This document shows positions 12,857 through 21,399 of a DNA stretch of 26,991 nucleotides, piece by piece. Origin of the DNA: JAAZMX01 sp035388025 (GTDB taxonomy: Bacteria > Patescibacteriota > Patescibacteriia > UBA2196 > GWA2-42-15). Location: the NCBI GenBank assembly GCA_035388025.1, contig DAOOPA010000009.1:1-26991 (forward strand), written 5' to 3'. A program made the translations under genes and the position numbers. The notes under the pieces were generated by a model, which saw only the letters and a program-made list of their open reading frames with translations, was not told the origin of the DNA and searched no databases. Each line of letters opens with the position of its first letter. The first letter of the stretch is position 1.

Positions 12857-15349
12857 TTACATCAAAGTGACACTAGCCACTTCATCTCCTTCTTCTTTGA
12901 GGCGCATGAGGCGCACGCCTTGGGTGTCGCGACTGAGAGAAGGCACTGATTTTAGTGGTAGGCGGATGACTTGACCCTTGAGCGAGATGATCAAAAGATC
13001 ACCCTTGAGATCTTCGGGCAGGTTGGTCGGATCGACAATAAAGGTGGAAGCCAACTGGCCGGTTTTTTTGGTGAGTTTCATCGTTTTGACGCCAGAACCG
13101 CCACGGCCTTGGACTTTATAATTTTTGAGAGAAGTCAGCTTGCCGGCGCCATTGGCGGACAGGGCAAAGACAGAGCCTTTGAAATTAGTCTGGTTGATGA
13201 CATCCATGCCGATGACCACGCTGTTCTTTTTCAAGCGGATACCGCGGACACCGGAAGCGGGACGACCCATGGGGCGCAGATTGGTTTCTTTGAAACGGAT
13301 AGCCTGACCGGCGGTGGAGGTGAGAATGACTTCGTCTTTGCCGGTGGACGGTTTGACCCAATCTAAGACATCTTCACTTTTGAGCTTGATGGCGATGAGG
13401 CCGGAGCGGCGGACATTATCAAATTCTTCCAAAGCGACTTTTTTGATAGTGCCATTTCTGGTGGACATGACTAAGAATTTGTAATTATTAAGGTCAGCCA
13501 AAGAGAGCACGGAAGAAACTTTTTCACCCGGAGCGAGCTGGAGGAAGTTGACCACGGCTTGGCCCTTGGAGGTGCGGGAAGCCACGGGTATCTCATAGGC
13601 TTTGAGCTGGAAGACGCGGCCGCGGGTGGTAAAGAAGAGTAAATCTTTGTGCGTAGTGGTGGCAAAGAGTGATTCCACAGTATCTTCTTCTTTGGTGGTG
13701 ACGCCAGCGACACCTTTGCCGCCGCGGGCCTGGGTTTTGAAAGTATCCGGCGGGAGACGCTTGATGTAGCCGTCTTTGGTGATGAGCACGATAACACTCT
13801 CGTCGGGAATCAGATCCTCTTGGGAGAATTTGTCCACGGCGTTTTTGAAGATCTTGGTGCGGCGTTCGTCGCCAAATTTTTCTTTAATAGTTTTAAGTTC
13901 ATTTTTTATAATGCTGAGTATTTTTTGCGGGCTCTTCAAAATAGATTCCAATTCTTTGATCAGGGCTAATTTTTCTTTGAGTTCGTTTTCAATTTTCAGG
14001 CGTTCTAGGTTGGCCAATTGTTGGAGCCGCATTTCTAAAATAGCGATAGCTTGCAATTCTGAGAGTTTGAATTTATGCATCAAGTTCAGTTTGGCTTGTT
14101 CGCGATCCTTGGATTCTTTGATAGTTTTGATCACGGCATCGATTTTGTTTAAGGCGAGCATCAGGCCCTCCAAGATATGGGCGCGAGCCTTGGCTTTGTC
14201 CAGGTCAAATTTTGTGCGGCGCGTGATAATTTCCTGCTGATGTTTGATATATTCCTCCAAGATCATTTTGAGCGTCAAGACGCGGGGCTGAATGCCATCA
14301 ACCAGGGCCAGCATATTGACATGGAAAGAGCCCTGAAGAGCCGTCTGTTTGTAGAGTTGATTGAGAATCTTTTTGGGATAAGTGTCTTTTTTGAGTTCAA
14401 TCACGACTCGCACTTCGCCTTTGGCCGATTCATCACGGATGTCTTTTATGCCTTCGATTTTTTTGTCTTTAACCAATTCAGCCATGCGTTCGATGAGGGC
14501 GGATTTATTGACCTGATAAGGGACGGAAGAAATAATAATTTGGAAGCCATTTTTTACTTCCAGTATTTCGGTGTCGGCGCGCATGACAATAGAGCCCTTG
14601 CCGGTAGCATAGGCTTGTTTGATGTCCTGAAGATTGAAAATAGAAGCGCCAGTGGGAAAATCAGGACCTTTGATATGCGTCATCAAAGCATCCAGGTCGG
14701 CGGTCGGATGGTCAATTAAGTGGCAAATACCATCGATAACTTCGCTAAGGTTGTGTGGCGGAATACTCGTGGCCATGCCCACAGCAATGCCGAGCGAACC
14801 ATTTAAGAGCAGATTAGGTAGCTTGGCCGGGAGAACCAAAGGTTCTTTCTGCGAACCGTCGTAATTGGGAATAAAGTTAACAGTATCTTTGTCTAAGTCA
14901 GAAAGCATCTGTTCAGAAATAGAATCCAGTTTGGCTTCGGTGTAGCGCATGGCGGCCGCGCTATCGCCATCCATAGAACCAAAGTTGCCCTGGCCATGAA
15001 CCAGCGGATAACGCATAGAGAAGTCCTGGGCCAAGCGCACCATAGAATCATAGACAGCGGCATCGCCATGGGGATGATATTTACCCAAGACTTCACCGAC
15101 CACGGTGGCGGATTTTCTGAATTTAGCACTGGGTTTCAAACCAATATCCCACATAGCATAAAGAATGCGGCGATGGACCGGTTTCAGACCGTCACGGACA
15201 TCTGGTAGGGCGCGAGCGACAATGACCGACATGGCGTAATCCAAATATGATTCACGCATTTCCTGGACGATTTCACGGGGTTCAATATTTTCGGCAACGG
15301 GAGTATTTTCCGCGGGTGATATTTCTTTAGTTGATTTTTTGTCTTTCAT
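12857..15349 (-). CDS. gyrA: DNA gyrase subunit A
   Basis: The breakage-reunion subunit of gyrase, which with GyrB introduces negative supercoils. The 830-residue protein has the N-terminal winged-helix/tower domains with catalytic Tyr136 (AAMRYTEAK), then the six-bladed C-terminal DNA-wrapping domain. QARGGKG in the first blade is the GyrA box, which separates it from ParC of topoisomerase IV. The resistance-determining region reads HPHGDAAVYDS (92-102): Asp101 is kept, but the position of E. coli Ser83 is Ala97. The opening 22 residues are an extra charged leader compared with short GyrA proteins. It is the last gene of a probable minus-strand operon with the two genes upstream (gaps 61 and 48 bases). 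No gyrB is in the window. Confidence 0.97.
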   Translation of the reverse strand: MKDKKSTKEISPAENTPVAENIEPREIVQEMRESYLDYAMSVIVARALPDVRDGLKPVHRRILYAMWDIGLKPSAKFRKSATVVGEVLGKYHPHGDAAVYDSMVRLAQDFSMRYPLVHGQGNFGSMDGDSAAAMRYTEAKLDSISEQMLSDLDKDTVNFIPNYDGSQKEPLVLPAKLPNLLLNGSLGIAVGMATSIPPHNLSEVIDGICHLIDHPTADLDALMTHIKGPDFPTGASIFNLQDIKQAYATGKGSIVMRADTEILEVKNGFQIIISSVPYQVNKSALIERMAELVKDKKIEGIKDIRDESAKGEVRVVIELKKDTYPKKILNQLYKQTALQGSFHVNMLALVDGIQPRVLTLKMILEEYIKHQQEIITRRTKFDLDKAKARAHILEGLMLALNKIDAVIKTIKESKDREQAKLNLMHKFKLSELQAIAILEMRLQQLANLERLKIENELKEKLALIKELESILKSPQKILSIIKNELKTIKEKFGDERRTKIFKNAVDKFSQEDLIPDESVIVLITKDGYIKRLPPDTFKTQARGGKGVAGVTTKEEDTVESLFATTTHKDLLFFTTRGRVFQLKAYEIPVASRTSKGQAVVNFLQLAPGEKVSSVLSLADLNNYKFLVMSTRNGTIKKVALEEFDNVRRSGLIAIKLKSEDVLDWVKPSTGKDEVILTSTAGQAIRFKETNLRPMGRPASGVRGIRLKKNSVVIGMDVINQTNFKGSVFALSANGAGKLTSLKNYKVQGRGGSGVKTMKLTKKTGQLASTFIVDPTNLPEDLKGDLLIISLKGQVIRLPLKSVPSLSRDTQGVRLMRLKEEGDEVASVTLM

Positions 15350-15397
15350 AATAATCAGTTAGCAATTATCAATAAACAATTAATAGTTTAAAATAAT

Positions 15398-15766
15398 TTA
15401 TTTTTCGCTCTGGCCGGCGGGTGGGGCAATATCGGCGGTGGTGGTCGGAGTGGTGGTGGTAATATTTAAATGGTCAATAATTTCGTCTAATTCAGCTGGT
15501 TGGAAGGAGGCGGCATTTTGTAAGGAGGCGCTCGTAGAAGTACTACTTTGCTTTATCATGTTTTCCAGACTTTCAATATCTTGGAAAAAATTATTTAATT
15601 TTTCTTCTATCGGCTGGAGAGATTCACGGCTACTGACGGAGCCGGAAAGATCTTTTTTGTCCAAGGTGAGCGCCAAGGTGGCAATCCAAAGAGCAAAAAT
15701 AATAATCATGGTAACGCCCACAATCAGATAAACCTTAAAGCGGGGATCGTGAAGAGAAATTTTCAT
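15398..15766 (-). CDS. Uncharacterised single-helix membrane protein
   Basis: A 122-residue protein with a short basic cytoplasmic start (MKISLHDPRFK), one membrane helix (about residues 12-34) and an extracytoplasmic part containing a helical stretch with possible coiled coil (about 45-75), then a low-complexity Ser/Thr tail (STSTSAS, TTTTPTTT) ending in PPAGQSEK. There is no cleavage site, so it is probably an anchored type II protein. I do not recognise a family. It sits 48 bases before gyrA and 61 bases after the metallo-beta-lactamase-like gene. Ser/Thr-rich tails like this are frequent in surface proteins of small bacteria, which is inference only. Confidence 0.72.
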   Translation of the reverse strand: MKISLHDPRFKVYLIVGVTMIIIFALWIATLALTLDKKDLSGSVSSRESLQPIEEKLNNFFQDIESLENMIKQSSTSTSASLQNAASFQPAELDEIIDHLNITTTTPTTTADIAPPAGQSEK

Positions 15767-15827
15767 GGGATTTATTTTTAAAGGTTTCTTTTTTAACGGT
15801 CGTTTAACGGATTTTATAAACGATGGT

Positions 15828-16475
15828 TTAAGGTTTGAGCAAAATTAAACGAGTATCTTCTTGAGGCAGGTCTTTCCTGACAATTTTTAGCTTATCCAAT
15901 TCTTCTTTATGGTTGCCCATTTCTTTGATAAATTTGTCGGGATTGTCTAAATTGAGGGTAAGGCCCGGAATTTTATAAAACATCGGGATAATAATTCGCG
16001 GTTCGATTTGGTTGGCTAGAGTGGCGGCATCAGCGGAAGAAATAGCCGGTTGGCCGCCGACGGGGATTAAAAGGATATCCACGCCTTCGATGGATTCTAG
16101 TTCCTCGGCAGATAATTCTTTTTTGTTGAGGAGACCCAAAAAACCGATTTTGATATCTTCAATAGAAAAGACAAAGACGGTATTTTTTTGAGTAGCGGTG
16201 CGTGGCAGGCCATAAAAGAAACAATTCCGTAATTCATACTCTCCCGGGCTTTTAATAATGAAAGGCTGGGCAGTTTGTTCCGTACCTTTGATGGCCCCTG
16301 GATTATTGTCAAGGAGTTCATGTTTTTCTTGGCTTAAAACAATAATGTCGGCCGCAAGCCGATTTTTACCCAGGCCGCATTGGGCTGAGGGCGGATCAGT
16401 AATAATGACCGTTTCATGGGAGTTGTTTTTGGTGAGGAATTTGAAGCAAGAATTGCCAAGCCATTGGATTTGCAT
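15828..16475 (-). CDS. Metallo-beta-lactamase-fold protein with lost metal site
   Basis: A 215-residue protein resembling the UPF0173 (YtkL-like) metal-dependent hydrolases. The opening MQIQWLGNSCFKF, the ADIIVLS strand, SPGEYEL (about 74-80) and the late IPMFY strand are in the right order. In active relatives the strand is followed by HDHYDH and the late strand reads PMHY; here they read SQEKHELLDN (about 48-57) and PMFY. Most or all histidine and aspartate ligands are therefore missing, so this is probably a non-catalytic member. It could bind a ligand or partner instead. It is the first gene of the probable operon ending in gyrA. An AU-rich leader with CTAACTA precedes the ATG; no SD. Confidence 0.72.
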   Translation of the reverse strand: MQIQWLGNSCFKFLTKNNSHETVIITDPPSAQCGLGKNRLAADIIVLSQEKHELLDNNPGAIKGTEQTAQPFIIKSPGEYELRNCFFYGLPRTATQKNTVFVFSIEDIKIGFLGLLNKKELSAEELESIEGVDILLIPVGGQPAISSADAATLANQIEPRIIIPMFYKIPGLTLNLDNPDKFIKEMGNHKEELDKLKIVRKDLPQEDTRLILLKP

Positions 16476-16658
16476 AGATAGTTAGAAAATTAATTCATTA
16501 AAAAAATAAAGTATTAAAAAACAGGAAGGGTAAAAATATAAAGATAAAAAACGCAAAATCAGCTTGGGGGGTATGGAGGAAAGCAGTTTAAAATAGAAGG
16601 CTTTTTATTGACAAAAAAGTCCTTGGGACACCTGAATAGTACCAGTTTTTGAAGCCCC

Positions 16659-16687
16659 TTGTCAAATCTTGGGAAATAGGCTATACT
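16659..16687 (+). promoter_or_regulatory. Promoter for rpsA
   Basis: TTGTCA (16659-16664), 17-base spacer, TATACT (16682-16687). The preceding 16485-16658 has no gene; a second TTGACA at 16608 lacks a matching -10. Confidence 0.75.
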
Positions 16688-16712
16688 ACTTTTAATTCAT
16701 ATTACTTTATCA

Positions 16713-16760
16713 ATTAACTAGGGGCTTGTAACGCGAAAACGTTGGCCCTATTATTAACTA
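16713..16760 (+). promoter_or_regulatory. rpsA leader hairpin flanked by ATTAACTA repeats
   Basis: TAGGG (16719-16723) pairs with CCCTA (16746-16750) and AACG (16730-16733) with CGTT (16740-16743), giving a two-step hairpin. ATTAACTA occurs just before (16713-16720) and just after it (16753-16760); the second copy is 8 bases from the ATG. S1 genes are often self-regulated by S1 binding to AU-rich leaders, so this is a candidate site. Confidence 0.5.
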
Positions 16761-16768
16761 ATTTTTTT

Positions 16769-17845
16769 ATGAATACAACAAATAAAAACAAGACTAATAA
16801 CATGGAAAAGCTGCTTAATTCTTCTGACAGTCCAACCTTGCCCAAAACCGGAGATTTGTTGGAGGGAGAAGTGGTATTTGTCGGGCGGAATGAGATTTTG
16901 GTGGATATTAATGGATTGGTAACGGGGTTGATTCGAGGTTATGAGGCTTATGATGAATCCGGAGAATACAGCAATTTGAAAGTGGGTGATAAAATATCGG
17001 CGACCGTGATTGATGGTGAAAATGAAAAAGGCTTGGTGGAGTTATCTTTAAAACAGGCTGGGCATAAAAAAGCTTGGGACAAGCTCCGTAAATCAAAACA
17101 AGAGGGCGAAGTGGTTGAGGTGGTTATTTTGGATGCCAATAAGGGCGGATTGATGGTCAAGCTCGATCAGACTTTGGGTTTTTTACCCGTTTCTCAATTA
17201 TCGCCAGAGCATTACCCGCGGGTTATTGGTGGCAATAAAAATAAGATTTTAGAGAAATTAAAATCAATGGTTTCCACTAAACTTAAAGTGCGAGTTTTGG
17301 ATATTAATGATGAGGATGGCACATTGATTGTCTCAGAGAGAGCGGTTGATTCTGAAGAGCGTAAGAAAATTTTGGGTGAATATAAAAAGGGCGATGTGAT
17401 TGAGGGGATGATTACTGGTGTGGTTGATTTTGGCGCTTTTATGGAGTTTGGCAATGGGCTTGAGGGTTTGATTCATATTTCCGAATTGGGCTGGCAGAGA
17501 ATTGACGATCCGAGAGATATTGTAAAGGAAGGCCAAAAGATAAAAGCTCAGATTATCGATATCAACGCCAATAAGGTTTCGTTGTCTATCAAAAGGCTAG
17601 AAAGCGATCCCTGGGAAGCGATAAAAGATAAGTATAAAGTAGGAGACAAAGTAAAAGCCAAGGTGGTGAAGATTCATAAAATGGGAGCATTCGTGGAGTT
17701 GGAGCCGAACATTCAAGGTCTGGCTAGATTGGGCGAAAAAGGGAAAGACGATGAGCGGGCCGGAGTGGAAATAAACAAAGAGTACAGTTTTGTGATTACA
17801 AATTTTGAACCCGTGAGCCATAAGCTGGGATTGAGCTTGGATTAG
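16769..17845 (+). CDS. rpsA: Ribosomal protein S1, four S1 domains
   Basis: A 358-residue protein made of four S1 RNA-binding domains, beginning at about residues 28 (GDLLEGEVVF), 113 (GEVVEVVILD), 208 (GDVIEGMITGVVDFGAF) and 295 (GDKVKAKVVKIHKMGAF). The third is the most typical. E. coli S1 has six domains; four is usual in Gram-positive and reduced genomes. It helps 30S subunits bind AU-rich leaders, which fits a genome where SD sequences are scarce. The ATG at 16769 is preferred over an in-frame TTG at 16742 because the TTG falls inside the leader hairpin; a later ATG at 16802 is also possible. Own promoter and terminator. Confidence 0.9.
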   Translation: MNTTNKNKTNNMEKLLNSSDSPTLPKTGDLLEGEVVFVGRNEILVDINGLVTGLIRGYEAYDESGEYSNLKVGDKISATVIDGENEKGLVELSLKQAGHKKAWDKLRKSKQEGEVVEVVILDANKGGLMVKLDQTLGFLPVSQLSPEHYPRVIGGNKNKILEKLKSMVSTKLKVRVLDINDEDGTLIVSERAVDSEERKKILGEYKKGDVIEGMITGVVDFGAFMEFGNGLEGLIHISELGWQRIDDPRDIVKEGQKIKAQIIDINANKVSLSIKRLESDPWEAIKDKYKVGDKVKAKVVKIHKMGAFVELEPNIQGLARLGEKGKDDERAGVEINKEYSFVITNFEPVSHKLGLSLD

Positions 17846-17873
17846 AGTAGAGAGAGTTGTAAGAACATACAAT

Positions 17874-17901
17874 AAAACCCCATGCTGGCGCTTGGGGTTT
17901 T
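17874..17901 (+). terminator. Intrinsic terminator after rpsA
   Basis: AAAACCCCA (17874-17882) pairs with TGGGGTTTT (17893-17901) across a 10-base loop. Confidence 0.9.
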
Positions 17902-17980
17902 GTATATAATTTATTTTGAAAATTTTTTAACACAAAATTTGAGTTAGACTTGGCCGAAGAGTCAAGCTTGTTGGTGGGGT

Positions 17981-18008
17981 TTGAAAAAGAGGCAAATGTT
18001 GGTATAAT
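17981..18008 (+). promoter_or_regulatory. Promoter for ftsH
   Basis: TTGAAA (17981-17986), 16-base spacer, TATAAT (18003-18008) with an extended TG (18000-18001). Confidence 0.8.
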
Positions 18009-18038
18009 ATATTTATTCATCAATAATTAAGTTATTTT

Positions 18039-19922
18039 ATGAAAAATATCTCCAAAACTTTTGTGATTTTTTTCGTGGTGATGTTGGCAATCGCCGGCAT
18101 ATTATCTCTTTTTGATAATAATAGCAACCAAAAAGATGAGATTGGTTTGGGCCAATTAGCAGAGAAGATTAAAGCCGGCGAAGTAGAGAAGATAGAAGTC
18201 CGCAATAATGAGTTGCGGGTAGCCTTGGCCGACGGAAGCGCGATAATCGTCCACAAGGAATCAGTAGAATCTTTGAGCGAAGCGCTGGTTAATTATGGTT
18301 TGTCTGATGTTGAATTGCGTAATACCAATATCACCATAAAGACAGAGACTGGCTGGGAATATTGGTTGTCAGTGATTTTGCCGTTTGTTTTGCCGTTTGT
18401 TTTGATTGTGGCGTTTATATTTTTCGTGTCGCGCCAAGTGCAGGGCGTGAACAAAAAGGCCATGTCTTTCGGCCAGAGTGAGGCTCGGGAAGAAAAGCCT
18501 GAGGACAACAAAAAACAGAAGATCAGATTTGATCAGGTGGCCGGAGCGAAAGAGGCCAAGGCGGAATTAGAAGAGATCGTCCAGTTTTTGGAGCATCCAA
18601 AAAAGTTTATTGAGCTTGGGGCGAGAATTCCCAAGGGTGTTTTGTTGGTTGGTCATCCCGGTTGCGGTAAAACACTTTTGGCCAGGGCGGTAGCGGGCGA
18701 AGCTGGCGTGCCATTTTTTTATGTTTCCGGATCAGAGTTCGTGGAGATGTTTGTGGGCGTGGGCGCTTCGCGAGTCAGGTCGCTTTTTGAAAAAGCCAAA
18801 AAGAACGCGCCGTGTATTATATTTTTGGATGAATTGGACGCGGTAGGAAGAAGAAGGGGGACTGGACTTGGCGGATCGCATGATGAGAGAGAACAAACGT
18901 TAAACCAAATTTTGGTGGAAATGGATGGTTTTGAGCCGAACGAGGGGGTGATAGTTTTGGCGGCGACCAACCGGCCGGATGTCTTGGACCCAGCACTGCT
19001 TAGACCGGGGAGATTTGATCGCCGGGTAACGGTTGATCTGCCAGATTTAAAAGACCGGGAGGATATTTTGAAAATACACGCCCAAGGAAAGCCATTGGCT
19101 AGCGATGTAAATCTGAATACCTTGGCGGCGAGGACACCTGGATTTTCCGGGGCCGATTTGGCAAATCTCCTCAACGAGGCGGCAATACTCGCGGCCAAAA
19201 ACAACAAGAAACAGGTAGAGATGGCCGATGCATTGGAGAGTATTGATAAGGTAATGATCGGGCCAGCAAGAAAGTCTCGGATGCTTTCCGATAAGGAAAA
19301 GAAAATTACCGCTTATCATGAAGCCGGGCATGCGGTGGTGGCTCATCTGTCGCCCAATGCCGACCCGGTACATAAGGTATCGATTATTTCACGCGGACAA
19401 GCTGGTGGTTATACAATCAAATTGCCCACTGAGGACAAACACATGCATGCTTATTCAGAATTTTTGGACGAGATGGCAGTTTTACTCGGTGGCTATGCGG
19501 CTGAGAAGTTGGTTTTTGGCGAGATTACTACGGGGGCGACTTCGGATTTGAAGAGAGTGACGGATACGGCCAAAGATTTGGTAATGCAATATGGAATGAG
19601 TAAAAAATTGGGGCCAAGAACTTTTGGCGAAAGAGAAGAGCTGATATTTTTGGGCCGTGAGATCAGTGAACAGCGCGACTACTCGGAAAAGCTGGCCGAG
19701 AAAATAGATGAAGAGGTGGCGGACTATGTCAATGAAGCTTGCAAAAATGCGACGAATATTTTGAGTAAGAATCGAGCGGCGCTGGAGCGAGTAACAGCTG
19801 AGCTTCTGGTGAAAGAAGTGTTAGAGCGTGAAGAATTTGAAAAAATAATGAGGGGAGAAACAGAGCCAGCGACACAGGAAAAAAAGATTAAATTAGCCAA
19901 AACCCAGGTTCCCGATTTATAA
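18039..19922 (+). CDS. ftsH: ATP-dependent zinc metalloprotease FtsH
   Basis: A membrane-anchored AAA+ protease that removes damaged or regulatory proteins. The 627-residue protein has two membrane helices (about 7-25 and 107-131) around an external domain, the AAA module with Walker A (205-212), Walker B IIFLDELDA (260-268), the pore FVG motif, the second region of homology TNRPDVLDPALLRPGRFDRR (310-329), and the protease domain with HEAGH (427-431) and third ligand Asp503. Walker A reads GHPGCGKT where nearly all relatives have GPPGTGKT; the essential G-K-T is kept. The Lys-rich C-terminal tail is ordinary. The strong extended -10 promoter at 18003 starts a short leader without SD. Confidence 0.97.
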   Translation: MKNISKTFVIFFVVMLAIAGILSLFDNNSNQKDEIGLGQLAEKIKAGEVEKIEVRNNELRVALADGSAIIVHKESVESLSEALVNYGLSDVELRNTNITIKTETGWEYWLSVILPFVLPFVLIVAFIFFVSRQVQGVNKKAMSFGQSEAREEKPEDNKKQKIRFDQVAGAKEAKAELEEIVQFLEHPKKFIELGARIPKGVLLVGHPGCGKTLLARAVAGEAGVPFFYVSGSEFVEMFVGVGASRVRSLFEKAKKNAPCIIFLDELDAVGRRRGTGLGGSHDEREQTLNQILVEMDGFEPNEGVIVLAATNRPDVLDPALLRPGRFDRRVTVDLPDLKDREDILKIHAQGKPLASDVNLNTLAARTPGFSGADLANLLNEAAILAAKNNKKQVEMADALESIDKVMIGPARKSRMLSDKEKKITAYHEAGHAVVAHLSPNADPVHKVSIISRGQAGGYTIKLPTEDKHMHAYSEFLDEMAVLLGGYAAEKLVFGEITTGATSDLKRVTDTAKDLVMQYGMSKKLGPRTFGEREELIFLGREISEQRDYSEKLAEKIDEEVADYVNEACKNATNILSKNRAALERVTAELLVKEVLEREEFEKIMRGETEPATQEKKIKLAKTQVPDL

Positions 19923-19924
19923 TT

Positions 19925-19954
19925 TTGGAATTCTAGGTAAGTGTGTGTTATAAT
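19925..19954 (+). promoter_or_regulatory. Promoter for the 20039 gene
   Basis: TTGGAA (19925-19930), 18-base spacer, TATAAT (19949-19954) with an extended TG in TGTTATAAT. It starts only 3 bases after the ftsH stop; no ftsH terminator is seen. Confidence 0.7.
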
Positions 19955-20038
19955 AAAGAGGAAGAAGAAGCTGTTAAAAAAAGAAAGGCAAATATAGAAA
20001 ATCAAATTTATTAAAATAAAAAGTTAAATTTATATCCT

Positions 20039-21124
20039 ATGGAGCCCATATATAGACCAATATTAAAGAGAGCCTGGGAAACAGCCTGGCGATTTAAAAA
20101 TCTTTGGTTTTTTGGATTATTCGCTTCACTTATCGGTTCAGGCGGTTTATATAATTTTAATTTTAGTTTGGATGGGGCGAGTGATCGCGGTGATTGGATG
20201 TTGGGACTTAGGGACTTTTTTAATGGGCAAGGTGTCTGGGCTGGAGCGCTTAGAAACTTGTTGGTAAATCTGGACTGGTGGTTGGTGGTTTTATTTTTGC
20301 TGTTGATAGTTTTTGGTTTGTTTATTTTGTGGTTGGCAGTGGTCTCGCAAGGCGCTTTATTTTTTGGCATCAAGGATTTGAACCGGGGAGAAAAATTATC
20401 TTTTGGTCAGATTTTCGAGAAAGGAAAAGAAAAATTTTGGCCGGTTTTGTCACTAAATGTTATTATGGCCATAGTGACATTGGCGCTTTTGATGATCGTG
20501 ACGTTGCCATTTTTGATATTAGTTTTTAGGTCGGAAATTTCGGCGGCGGTGGCGAGTCTGTTTGTGGCCATATCACTGTTGATTTTATTTCCACTGGGCG
20601 CAATAGTAACTTTTGTTTTGCGGTATAGCGTGATTTTTATAGTCAATAAAGATCGTAGTGTCAGAGCGGCAATCAGTGAAGCAGGTAGTTTGTTTAAACG
20701 CCATTGGCTGGCATCAGTTGAGATGTGGATTTTGTTGTGGGTGGTATATATCGCTTTGGGCTTGGTATTGAGTTTGATTGTTCGTTTAATTTTGATGCCT
20801 TTGTTGGTTTATGTTTTTACCTTGTTCGCCAATACTTATGTGGGCGCGGAGACATTAATGCAGGCAGTGGTGATCGGTGGATTGGCCGTTTATATGTTTA
20901 TAATGCTTTGGGTAGTGGCAGTGCTAAACGTGTTCGAAAGTTCTTGCTGGTTGTTTTTATTTGAAAGATTGAATAATGATGAGGCAGAAAGCAAAACAGC
21001 CAGATTTTTTCATGCGGCTCTTTTACCGCCCAACGAGAAAAAAAAAGAACCCCTGATGGATAGACCGATAGTAAAAAAAACAACCAAGAAAAGAGTAGTA
21101 AAAAGAGAAGAGACATTAGAATAA
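20039..21124 (+). CDS. Polytopic membrane protein, unknown function
   Basis: A 361-residue integral membrane protein with about six helices. It opens with a conserved-looking amphipathic stretch (PILKRAWETAWRFKNLWFFGLFA), then helices near residues 23-40, 80-107, 136-165, 172-200, 228-255 and 275-305, and ends with a strongly basic cytoplasmic tail (KKTTKKRVVKREETLE). The pattern of an RAW..TW..K.LW..G start with six helices recalls the DUF975/glycerophosphodiesterase-membrane-domain type of bacterial proteins, but I could not confirm a family. It is a single-gene unit with promoter in the ftsH-distal gap and its own terminator. No SD; the ATG is followed directly by GAG. Confidence 0.78.
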   Translation: MEPIYRPILKRAWETAWRFKNLWFFGLFASLIGSGGLYNFNFSLDGASDRGDWMLGLRDFFNGQGVWAGALRNLLVNLDWWLVVLFLLLIVFGLFILWLAVVSQGALFFGIKDLNRGEKLSFGQIFEKGKEKFWPVLSLNVIMAIVTLALLMIVTLPFLILVFRSEISAAVASLFVAISLLILFPLGAIVTFVLRYSVIFIVNKDRSVRAAISEAGSLFKRHWLASVEMWILLWVVYIALGLVLSLIVRLILMPLLVYVFTLFANTYVGAETLMQAVVIGGLAVYMFIMLWVVAVLNVFESSCWLFLFERLNNDEAESKTARFFHAALLPPNEKKKEPLMDRPIVKKTTKKRVVKREETLE

Positions 21125-21132
21125 AAGACTGA

Positions 21133-21158
21133 AAAGACCCCGAGGTAATCGGGGTTTT
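21133..21158 (+). terminator. Intrinsic terminator after the 20039 gene
   Basis: CCCCGA (21138-21143), loop GGTAA, TCGGGG (21149-21154), TTTT. Confidence 0.88.
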
Positions 21159-21195
21159 AAAATAAAATGGCAAAATATTAAATTGATGAGTTAAG

Positions 21196-21224
21196 TTGAT
21201 TTTTCAGGATTGAGATGATATAGT
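21196..21224 (+). promoter_or_regulatory. Candidate promoter for tRNA-Ser
   Basis: TTGATT (21196-21201), 17-base spacer, TATAGT (21219-21224). A second option, TTGGTA at 21256, has a weaker -10. Confidence 0.45.
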
Positions 21225-21297
21225 TTTAAAGTATTTAGGGCAGAGTATAAAGTGTTTGGTAGACATAATACTTAGACTAAATATCCGATACTTCTAT

Positions 21298-21384
21298 GGA
21301 GAGGTGCCAGAGTGGTTGAATGGGCCGCTCTCGAAAAGCGGTAGGCCTTTACGGGTCTCGAGGGTTCAAATCCCTCCCTCTCCG
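21298..21384 (+). tRNA. tRNA-Ser (anticodon CGA)
   Basis: Class II tRNA of 87 bases: acceptor GGAGAGG/CCTCTCC, anticodon stem CCGCT/AGCGG with loop CTCGAAA (anticodon CGA, reads UCG), a long variable arm (about 21342-21358), T arm GAGGG-TTCAAAT-CCCTC, discriminator G. CCA is not encoded. Confidence 0.95.
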
Positions 21385-21399
21385 AATTCGATATTTACT

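Noticed and set aside
16608..16640. TTGACA at 16608 as an extra rpsA promoter.
   Set aside because: No acceptable -10 box at 16-18 bases; the TTGTCA/TATACT pair at 16659-16687 is better.
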